Positions 30,146-38,694 of a DNA stretch of 38,694 bases are shown piece after piece. The position numbers were made by a program, and so were the translations under genes. Under the pieces are notes generated by a model. The model ran no database searches. It saw only the letters and a list, made by a program, of their open reading frames with translations, and was not told the DNA's origin. The stretch comes from Zygnema cylindricum (taxonomy: Eukaryota; Streptophyta; Zygnematophyceae; Zygnematales; Zygnemataceae): the NCBI GenBank assembly GCA_037447655.1, contig JBBHKE010001994.1, positions 1-38,694 on the forward strand, in the 5' to 3' direction. How positions within the stretch are numbered: the first letter of the stretch is position 1; each line of letters opens with the position of its first letter.

Positions 30146-32745
30146 TCACAGAGTGGCAACAGGCACTTCCTTCCCCTGAGGTGGAAAGATGCCAATCTCA
30201 TAGCGGCTTCGTCGGGTATAATAGGCCTTATCCAAAATATCATCCGGAATATTCCACCCATTTTTCAAAACTGCCCGAGGAAGGGCGTGATAAAGAGAAT
30301 TGAAGCCTGCTAAAAAAGCGGGCATTTCTATGTCCGTATTCGAAAATGTCACCCATGTAAGAGTGTCGTCTTCTTTAGCCCACTGTGAAAGAAGGGGAAA
30401 TGTAAATTTATGGTAAAGGTGGATGCAATAGTGCTGCAGGTTTTTACAAATTTTACATGTTTTGATCATAAACTTAGTTTGCAAATTTTATTTACAACAC
30501 ATTTTTATCATCCACGGGCTTGGAGAAGATTGTACACATTCACAACAATAAACCCCAAACTTATTTCATAGCCTTTTGATAAACCACATTTTCTATTTTT
30601 TCAATACAAAATCACAAATAGCGTTGCATAGTTTGTTGGGAATTGAGATGATTATTGCATTATACCATTGTAACGGGGAACATGGGAGGGACAAGAACGG
30701 TGTCTCCCATTTTCACGTCCATTTGAAAAGCGGTACGGCCATCGGGATAAGTCATTTCCATGTGTCCATTTCCTCTAGTAAAATGTACCATTTGGGCACC
30801 ATTGGTGAAGTGTGGGGCCATCATTGCTCCTTGCTGAATATCCAACACAAAAAGAATATCAAACTTTTAGGAACACGTGTATATCGAAAGTGAAGTTGTA
30901 AACCATTGAATTCTTCTACGGTAAGATGCAAACACAAAAGCAATACTCTGAATGATAAGAAATTGTTACTAAATGGTAAGAAGATAAAAAAGGATTGAGT
31001 GACATGGTAAAAAGACCTCACCTCCAGGTGTACGCGACAAAGAGACATGGCCATTGATCTCAAAATTGGCATCTTCATGGAGTTCATTGTCCTCACTGTT
31101 CCTCCATTCTTTACCATTATCTCCGCATCCGTGTTCTTCACATTATAAACAAAGTCACCAAGCATAGGACTGCTGGACTCCCACATGAGCTTCTCCGCGT
31201 CCTGACCGGAACAAGTATCAAACCAAGAACATTCAGTAATATTAATAATTCCAAATAATGAAATTAGTAAATCAAGAATTGTTCAGGGACTTGTAATAAT
31301 AATGCCAAATAAGAAAACCAATGAAATTAGTAAATCAACAGTTGTTGTGTTTGTATTGATCCGCACCTCCTTGGGTACTTTCACAAAAGCTGTTTCCTTT
31401 GCCGCACTTCGAATTTGTTCGACTTCATCCTCCTTTATGTTCCAAGCTCTTGCCAAAGTCTCCTTGCTGCACAGCCAACCAAGAAGCTCTTTTTTATCCT
31501 CTGCATTCATTATTTGTTAGACACTAAATTTTACGTCAACAAATTCGACTACTCATTAAATACTCTATTTTTACCCTCTATTTCCATTATTTGTTATTGT
31601 TCACATTCACTATCTGTAGGAAATTCAGCTGTTATCTGTCGATCCTCTACATTCATTATTTGTCAGCAAATTCATTTCTTATTCGTTCGAATGCTCAATT
31701 CTATCTTGGAAGGGCCACAATTCCTGCCCGATGGTGGAGAAAATAGCTCTATTACCTGAAGCCATGGATGATCCCTCCCGCCTGTTCTTTCTGCGCTCCC
31801 ATCAGGAAGAAGGCATTCCAAGTCTCTTTTTTGTGAGTCACGGACATCATCTTCAATGCCACTGTGTGGTTGTTCCAGATCCACCATGTCCAGCCATGTG
31901 GCACTGCCACCACATCACCTTCCATGATACACCTGTCGCACAACAGACAAAATCACAATCCCCGGTAAGAAAACCAGAGTAAAACATTTTCTTTCCAAAA
32001 TAAATATGGTTATATGCCTGATTTCATCATTGTTGAGGACTTTTTGGCAAACAATAGTGCTTGAGAAAATGTTCATTTAGAAAAAATCTTCCACATTGTT
32101 TATTGAAGGAGTTAAGAGTATTTGACTGATTTCAGTAACAGCTGTTATTTCAATTGGTTATAGGTCCTTAGAGAACATACCAGACATTGGTAGACATTCC
32201 CATTGGAGAGACGAGACCCGCCATAGCCTGCCCTTGTAAAATATATTTGAGAGTGGGAGCATCAGAGTACATGGGCATGGACATGGCATCTGGTTCCACA
32301 CTAATCATGGCGGCTCCCATTCCCGCATCCTATTCCGTTTCCGTACACAGTTACAAAAATAGCAAAATTAGTTCCATATCATGTTCCATTCCAAAATATA
32401 CAGTTGCAAGACTTAGCATGATTACGTTTTTTTTCCATATTCACGATTACAGAAACGACAAAAAGACGAAGACATTATCGGTCGACGACATTCGAAACAT
32501 TCACAAGTTTTGCAACAAAAAAATTTTTTTTTAATAAAAAGTAAGTAAACTTAGAAGAATGCAAAAACAAAAACCACCTTCATCTGCTGAAACTTCTCGG
32601 AAATGATATCCACTCTTCCTCCTTCTGTACGGATAAACTCCTCTGGTTGAGGAGCCATAAACTCTGACGGGTCAGCAGCTACGAACGTGACTGTAGCCAA
32701 CATTAGCAGGAAAAAAGAACATGGAACTGCGTAGTTTGGAGCCAT
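30146..32745 (-). CDS. Secreted two-cupin protein of the 11S-globulin (legumin-like) family, methionine-rich
   Basis: Seven exons on the minus strand, all GT-AG and in phase: 32745-32578, 32329-32181, 31932-31756, 31466-31367, 31201-31022, 30833-30666, 30382-30146 (392 aa). Residues 1-24 are a signal peptide (FFLLMLATVTFVAA), so the protein enters the secretory path. Cupin 1 spans about 50-150 (ISVEPDAM, EGDVVAVPHGWTWW). A helical link (GFSKETLARAW) follows. Cupin 2 spans about 210-340 (NSMKMPILRS, MMAPHFTNGA, GDTVLVPPMFPV). The C-terminus (LTWVTFSNTD, YHALPRAVL) matches the legumin end. It is short for the family and lacks the acidic loop and the usual processing context of storage globulins. 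Met makes up 34 of 392 residues. Biochemical role unknown; storage, metal or redox binding are possibilities. Confidence 0.9.
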
Positions 32746-34225
32746 AGTGGCAGAATGATGACCAAAATTAAGAAAGAACTAAAAAAGATGATTATTCACT
32801 TCGCCGATCTCCAATACACGAAACAAACGCCTGGCAGAATAGACGCTTCAGATCTCTTTAAATACTTGTTCAGAAAAAGCTTCGGCCCTGAACCCTGAAA
32901 CGCGATTGGTCGGACGGTCGCTAACACGGCGTTGGATGTTACGACGAGTTAGCATCGCCGACACGTGCGACCTGTCGTCGCCGGAGCGATATTTTCATGA
33001 CTCGGCGTGCCCTTATTGGCTTAGATTTTACCCAGCCCGAGGTCGCATACAAGCGACTCGACACGTCCGAAAACTTTGTTAGAGTACGGAAACACGTATG
33101 AAAATCGGCCGCGGCTAAATAATGGTACTTCTCTGTACGTGCGACGACGGTCACCAAGTGGGTAAAGTATTTGTTGGAAACGAGCATGTGCGCGTCATGG
33201 TGGTCGATAATTGGCTGACGTTAAGGCGTAAGGCGGAGATGCATGCACTTCCATGCAAATATGGATCTGGAAAATTTCGAGTCGCTTATGTTGTTCTGGT
33301 ATCCTTTCCATGAGAATGGGGAAAATTGTGGCGATGGTGGTATGGCCATGGTAACTAAAGGTTTGAGATGTATGCATTTTAAGAAGTAAAAATAACATTC
33401 TTTGTTTCCGGTATATAGTTCTAATTTAGTACAAATATGTGAAAAGAAAGAGATCTGTTGATTAATAATGTGCAAAATGATAGTTGATTTGCTTGTCATC
33501 TACAGTAGTAAAGTGTCCACGTTTTTTTTTTTTGCTAAATTTTTGTGAAATGTCTAAGACCATGGTTTGGTTATTCGTCTTTAGGAGAAACACCGATAAG
33601 ATTTTACTAAGAAAGCACGATAGTAAAGTATTTGACGACATGGGAACAAAAGTTGAAAGGTAAAGACGAAACTGAACTGAACGGAAAAAAAGGCGTAAGG
33701 ATTCTCTTCCCATATTCGGTCGTAAGATCAAACATTGGTAGGTTTAAAAGAAAAAATGGAAATAACAAAAACATAGGTGTTTATCCCATTGCGTGTCAAA
33801 AAATTGATTAGAAGAGAAAAAAGAACTGAAAATCATCGCATGCCTATGATGCAATCATTGCTTATTGGTAAATGTGTTTGCTTTCACACTATGTTGTTGA
33901 AGAAAAAATATTCTTACTGGATTTCGTAAAAGAAAGTTTTTTTCGAACATGACATTTCTTCACATTCAATTCTCAATTTTACCTTTCCATCCTCAAATAA
34001 AGATAAAGTTAATCAAACATACTTCCAAGAATAATAAAAAAAACAAAAAATAGAATTAGAAATGAATGCGAATGCATTCATAAAAACAAAAGAACTCAAT
34101 AAATTTTCAAAACAAAATATCCTATGTGCGCTATACCTTTACCCTCATAAGTCGATTTAATCTACAACTCCTTTCCAAACACAAACATAAAATAAACTAA
34201 TAAAAAATGAATAAAATTTATTAAC
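32746..34225. other. Intergenic; promoter side of the cupin gene
   Basis: The first 200 bp upstream of the cupin ATG include CTTTAAATACTTG near 32860, whose complement could serve as a TATA-like element. Farther out there is AT-rich DNA without a supported exon. The + frame at 33122-33313 is protein-like in composition but has no recognised domain and no splice support. Confidence 0.45.
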
Positions 34226-34780
34226 TACACCGTCAATCGCTATTAGAGTATATAACGCCAATTCGGTGCCCTTTATTCAAAAAAAAAAACCCGAAATACA
34301 ATCCATAATTTTATTTTTTCCATTATTCTAATTAGGTTTTTTTTTCAATTAGCGTTAATAAGGAAAGTACACTGCGATGGAAATAGTGTGGCGTACGGAC
34401 AGGGAATATTCGTACGAAATGGTACTTTTTGAATTAGGAAAGCATAAAAAGACACTTAACATTATTGCGCACACATGTGAATGTGCACTGGAAGAAAGAG
34501 ACGCAAACTCGTCGACAAAAATCACGTTCTCATATGTTCGTCCGTCGACCGTGTGAGCAGCGCGACGGCGTACGAATTGTCAGATTTTGTACGGCTACAC
34601 AGATTAATGTAGACATCGAAAGGGCGGGCATTTATTATTCAGGACAACCCAAATTACAGTTAGGGATAAATTAGTATATATATTTTTTTTCAAAAAAAAA
34701 TAATTCCCGATTAGTGTTAATAACACTAATTTTTTTTTTACGCTATTTATTCCTTTACTCTAATAGCGATTGACGGTGTA
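34226..34780. mobile_element. TA-flanked inverted-repeat element, long class (555 bp)
   Basis: Perfect-looking terminal inverted repeats, CACCGTCAATCGCTATTAG...CTAATAGCGATTGACGGTG, with TA outside each end. The interior contains no transposase. It shares blocks such as GCGACGGCGTACGA and AATAGTGTGG with the element at 36414-36957, so both belong to one family. Confidence 0.9.
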
Positions 34781-36413
34781 GTGTATTGCCTCCTATCAAA
34801 TTCCGGCGATATTATCGCGATACGGTATGCATCGTGTACCGTTTTGAGAAGCCGTTTAGTCCATATCGCGATGGTTTTTGTAAACAATAAAAAAAATGAT
34901 GCCAGCCTCTCCCTCTCCCTCTCCCTCCCCTTCTCCTAACTTTGAAGTGTGTTACCGATAATAGAATTGCCACACTTAAATCGAAATTTCAGTAATACTG
35001 GAAGCATGGAACTTTTACCCCACAGGTTCATTATCGCACCTTCAAGTAAAATACTATTGCTACAGTAAAATACTGAAGGCACAATAAAAAAGGAATAATA
35101 AAATACTGAAGGCACAGTAAAAATGGTACGATAAAATACTGAACGTACAGTAAAATACTGGAAGTTTTACTGGCTAAATACTTGCAGAATTACTGTATTT
35201 TCCTTCAGAGGTCAACAAAAGTTGAAGAATAAAAACAGTCTTTTTATTGGCCGGAAAAAGGGAAATTCAGTTAAAAACAAAATGTAGCCCATAATTATTT
35301 ACACTGTCCACATCTAATCGAATGGCTATTAATCGACTCTCCCTCTCCCCCTCTCCCTCTCTCTCTCTCTTCCCCTCTTCCCTCTCTTCTCCTCTCTCCC
35401 CTCTCTCCCTATTGTCACTAAGCTACCTACTTTTTAAAGTGAACCGTATTGTATATCGAATTCGATACATAAACAAGTCGGTAATTTGTATAAAAAGCTT
35501 TCAAAAATCCGGTATAATTGACCTTGAAGGGATTAACTACAAATTATATAATTACCCGACATGGAAAAATGGGTTTGGTAGTTTAATGTTCGATTTCCCA
35601 CAAAATTACCCTCGAGATCGCTCCATTGGTCCCCGATATTTCCCCAAATTTTAAAACCTTTTTTTTCAAAGATAGTAAAAATACTCATTCAAAGGTAAGA
35701 AAATTAGGATTTTTAGTAGATTTTTTTTCAAGTAATTTGAAAGATTTTTGAGATGTTTATGTCCTCAATTTCTTCCCTTTTCTTTCTTCTCTCACTAAGG
35801 AAACAATGAATAACAGGTAAACAATAGCTATTTTCTCTCCGTTTCTTCCGTTCGAAGAAAACACATAGAAAAATCTTTACACACACAAAACTTAACACAC
35901 AAAAACTAATCGCACAAGGAAATTTGTATTTCTTATAAAAATAGTTTCACAAACTTCAAATTTACAAAGGGAGAGTAATCCTTCTTGACACCAAATTATA
36001 ATACCAAAAGACCTTGAGAATTCCTTATATACTTGAGAGGCTTTCTATACCACCAAAAATATCAAAAAATTCCATGTAATAAATCCAAAAATCCACTAGT
36101 CACTACAAGAATTATTCACTTAATCATCTTTGTATTGTTAAGACTATTTTTTTAGATTCATTCTCATACGACCGTACACCTACAAAGTACCCAAATTCCT
36201 CCCCTCAATTCCTATACCAATAAGGGAAAGATATTTTGACAGCTCCAAAATATCAATTTCTACAGTATCCAGCATATAGCAACTTAGATTTTATTTCCTT
36301 TAGAAAGGGAGAGAGAGGGAGAGCAAGATATAAAGTTTCAATTGAACAAGGTGGGAGCTATTTTCGCCATATTATTTTTTTTCGCTATTTTCGCCTTTTT
36401 TTTTTCGCTACAC
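34781..36413. other. Intergenic DNA with several simple repeats
   Basis: Contains a (CTCCCT)n tract at about 34905-34930, a degenerate AAAATACTGAAGGCACAG array at about 35040-35170 and a CTCCCT/CTCT tract at 35338-35410. A purine patch near 36306 is also seen. No exon is supported; the 35322-35654 frame begins inside a simple repeat. Confidence 0.6.
35040..35170 (+). repeat. Degenerate AAAATACTGAAGGCACAG array
   Basis: Roughly six diverged copies of a unit of about 18-24 bp centred on AAAATACTG followed by AAGGCACAGT or AACGTACAGT. It resembles the array at 650-1230 in its TACTG/ACAGTA words. Confidence 0.7.
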
Positions 36414-36957
36414 TACACCGCGAATCGTTATTAGTGTCAAAGTCACTAATTTGGGTTCTTAAAATTTTGATTTTTTTTCTCAAATAGGATACATGATTTT
36501 ATTTTTTCCTTGACGTTAATTTAAGGTACCGTACAAAATAGCGTAAAGCCCAAAAGTACAGTATAATCTAAATAGTGTGGTGTACGGTCGATGTCAGACC
36601 GTACATAAATGTACCTTTTCAAGTGAAAATTTATAAAAAATGAATTAAATTAGACGCGCACGCATAGGAGCGTGCGCTAAAAAAAACAGGATTTGTATTA
36701 CGCGTAAATTAGTATGTCATGTACGGATATTTTAAATTCGCGACGGCGTACGATTTCCAATATTGTGTATGGATACATATATTAATGTATATAATCGTAC
36801 GGAGAATATTCCATTTTTGCTGTTCCCAAATTAGCATTAACGCCGAAATTAGAATACACCTTTTTTTTGAAAAATTTCAAATTCTAATTAGCATCAATTA
36901 CGGTAAATTTTCTTCAACACTATTTAAACTCTGACACTAATAACGATTCGCGGTGTA
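36414..36957. mobile_element. TA-flanked inverted-repeat element, long class (544 bp)
   Basis: Terminal inverted repeats CACCGCGAATCGTTATTAG and CTAATAACGATTCGCGGTG, TA on both sides. No transposase frame. Interior similarity to 34226-34780 (GTGTGGTGTACGG and GCGACGGCGTACGA blocks) shows common descent. An internal palindrome-like stretch, GCGCACGCATAGGAGCGTGCGC, lies near 36655. Confidence 0.9.
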
Positions 36958-37278
36958 CTTTCGCCTTCTTGTACTCTATGTACGTTACCGTACAAATATA
37001 GTGTGTGGAGTACGCAAAAGTACAAGTGTAAAGAAGGCGGAAATTAGCAAAAAAAAAAAGTAAAAAATAGCTCCGTCGTACTTTTTGAACAGCGACATGA
37101 ACAGATCGTACAATTTTACACCGCCAAACTTTCTCGTACGGATGTACTTTGTTCAAGGATTCAGATGGTCCAATCATCCAATGCGGTAGGGGAATAGAAC
37201 TAATTAAAAGCTTTGTACTTTTTGTAAAGCGTGCAAACAACTCGTACTTTATGTACGGCAAGCGAAGACGTTGGACAG
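36958..37278. other. Intergenic, no gene seen
   Basis: Short spacer between two inverted-repeat elements, containing many GTAC words. The minus-strand frame across it shows no domain. Confidence 0.5.
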
Positions 37279-37699
37279 TACACCGTATAGCCTATTAGTG
37301 CTGATAATTTTTTCGCCAATTAAAACATCTTTTCTCCGTGCACACTACACCACGAATCGTTATTAGCGTTGATAAATTATTAGTGTAAAGAAAAAATTAG
37401 CGTCATTCATTCTAATTTAGTGCCAGGAGACGTGGCAGATTATGGTCCACGTCCTTAAATAGTGTAGTTTATTCTATTTAAGGTATTAATGTCAAAATTT
37501 TGGGGTGCCGATATAGAGTTCATAACGCTAATAACGATTCCCGGTGTAGTTCTATTTTCATATGGAGACCGCCGATGGGAAGATGACAATCTTGGATTTT
37601 AATCTTAACCGTCAGATCCATAATCCGACAAGCGTGTACGGGTAAAATTTGTTTCAAGCGGCAAAAAAAACCTCAACACTAATAGCGATTCACGGTGTA
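37279..37699. mobile_element. TA-flanked MITE-like element, short class, split by a second element
   Basis: Ends CACCGTATAGCCTATTAG and CTAATAGCGATTCACGGTG with TA flanks. The inner arms (AAAACATCTTTTCTCCG and the decayed partner near 37640) match the copies at 3724-3943 and 38486-38688. Its middle is interrupted by another element at 37346-37548. Removing that leaves about 218 bp, the normal size of this class. Confidence 0.88.
37346..37548. mobile_element. Nested TA-flanked inverted-repeat element (203 bp)
   Basis: Terminal inverted repeats CACCACGAATCGTTATTAG and CTAATAACGATTCCCGGTG, TA at both edges. It is inserted into the short-class element around it. Comparison with the uninterrupted copy at 38486 (…TACACACGTG…) indicates insertion just after CACAC, consistent with TA duplication on insertion. 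The TIR is closest to that of the long class (36414-36957), so it may be an internally deleted derivative. Confidence 0.88.
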
Positions 37700-38485
37700 C
37701 TGTATTTTATGTACGTTCATGAAGTACTGTACTTTGTGAACGCTCATTGAACGAATCGTACTTTTGCAGAAAGGATTGCGTCACGGGCGTATTTTACTAT
37801 TTTTGTTCAAATATTGAGCCCAAAAACGGAAATGGAGGGGAGGAAAGACGAAGAGAAAGCCATGGCTGCGAAGCTTTGTGGAGATGACACGTGTCAAAAA
37901 CGATCTTTACTGGAGGCTGGAGCTTGCGAGCGGTGTTTTGTAAATGGTAATTTCTGTTGTCAGGTTTTATTTATCTGTTTATTGTATTTTTTTATTTTTT
38001 TTTCCCTTTTCTTTTCAGTATTTAGGAATGATTTTCCCTTGGGAATTCTCGTCAATTTTAAAAAGAAAAGAGATTTTTTTTGTAAATATGATCACATTTT
38101 CAAATTTAATAGAGTTTACAAAATGACAATTTACGAAAACCAATTAAATGACAAAAGAAAAAAATAAAATGATCGACGTTTTTAACAGAGATAGATTGAG
38201 AATAATAAATTTTCTATTTTTTTTTTGGTGCGGTAATTTTGATAAAATGCGTATTATACGATCCAAATTGTACAAAGTGGAAGTCAAAAAATTCATGCCT
38301 GTTGTTTCGTAATGTTCTTATTTCGCACTTTATTATTTATAAGAAAAAATGTTAACATAAGAACGGTTATGTTTTTTTTTTTGTTTTTTTTTCTTTTTTT
38401 TGAGGCGGCTCACAAATGTATATTATATGTTCACAGGAGCTTTGTTAGTTAAAGAATAAGAGAAAAGTACATACCGAAGGTTTAT
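37700..38485. other. Intergenic with one possible first exon
   Basis: Apart from the candidate exon at 37832-37946, this stretch is AT-rich with T runs (for example 38372-38400) and no further supported exon. Confidence 0.5.
37832..37946 (+). CDS. Possible first exon of an unrecognised gene
   Basis: Begins at an ATG and reads MEGRKDEEKAMAAKLCGDDT, then a Cys-containing segment (C-x4-C ... C-x2-C, ending ACERCFVNG). It runs into a reasonable donor, AATG|GTAATTT. GC content and amino-acid mix differ from the AT-rich surroundings, as for an exon. The paired cysteines could bind a metal, but no family is recognised and no second exon was found before the window ends. Confidence 0.35.
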
Positions 38486-38688
38486 TACACCGTCTATTAG
38501 TGTTAATGTTTTTTTTGCCAACTTAAAACATATTTTCTTCGTACACACGTGTCCGATTTTCACATGGAGAAGGTGAGAATCTTATCTTTCAATCGCAACC
38601 GTCGGATTAAAAATCGGACACGTGTGCGCAGAGAAAAGATGTTTTAAGTGGCGAAAAAACATTAACACTAATAGCGGTACACGGTGTA
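38486..38688. mobile_element. TA-flanked MITE-like element, short class (203 bp)
   Basis: Starts CACCGTCTATTAGTGTTAAT and ends ATTAACACTAATAGCGGTAC followed by ACGGTG, TA on both sides. Inner arms AAAACATATTTTCTTCGTA and GCAGAGAAAAGATGTTTTA plus a central ACACGTGTCCGATTTT/AAAATCGGACACGTGT-like pair make it a fold-back. This copy is uninterrupted and serves as the reference for the split copy at 37279-37699. Confidence 0.88.
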
Positions 38689-38694
38689 CTTTAG

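Noticed and set aside
31283-31510. Apparent ATG-started exon (MNAEDKKELLG...) in the cupin gene
   Set aside because: The acceptors near 31500 do not match the phase of the previous exon. An acceptor 40 bp further in (TGTGCAG|C at 31466) matches the phase and gives the family-typical GFSKETLA junction.

Overview
The window looks like nuclear DNA of a photosynthetic eukaryote, most likely a streptophyte alga. Three things point there. Protein-coding genes are split by GT-AG introns with consistent phases. One gene encodes a secreted two-cupin protein of the plant 11S-globulin type. Another encodes a B12-dependent methionine synthase, an enzyme that land plants lack but many algae keep. The species cannot be named from sequence alone.

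Layout. Positions 1-6500 are intergenic: a degenerate AT-rich satellite (about 650-1230), purine/pyrimidine simple repeats, a cluster of TGACG motifs, one small TA-flanked inverted-repeat element (3724-3943) and one doubtful minus-strand exon. Positions 6500-11090 hold one decayed non-LTR retrotransposon on the + strand with tandem 5' monomers, a zinc-finger ORF, a reverse transcriptase and a C-terminal endonuclease-like region. Positions 12965-14765 hold exons of an unrecognised minus-strand gene whose introns contain a 15-bp tandem repeat and a long pyrimidine tract. Positions 16744-23249 hold the methionine synthase gene (+ strand, nine exons in my model). Positions 25420-26715 hold an intronless, probably organelle-targeted cytidine deaminase (- strand), tail to tail with methionine synthase. 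Positions 28203-29398 are a 1.2-kb almost pure purine tract. Positions 30146-32745 hold the seven-exon cupin gene (- strand). The right end (34226-38688) is rich in TA-flanked inverted-repeat elements, one nested in another, and includes a possible first exon at 37832.

Main observation. The methionine synthase is not a plain MetH. Its N-terminus carries a hydrophobic hairpin, a basic linker, an unrecognised region of about 60 residues and a CBM48/AMPK-beta-type glycogen-binding module, followed by a complete four-module MetH. The CBM48-MetH junction lies inside one uninterrupted exon, so it is not produced by my exon joining. The module has lost the two tryptophans that normally stack on glucan, so it may be a regulatory or docking domain rather than a starch binder. 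About 7 kb away, the cupin protein has 34 methionines in 392 residues, which is striking beside a methionine-making enzyme, though any functional link is speculative.
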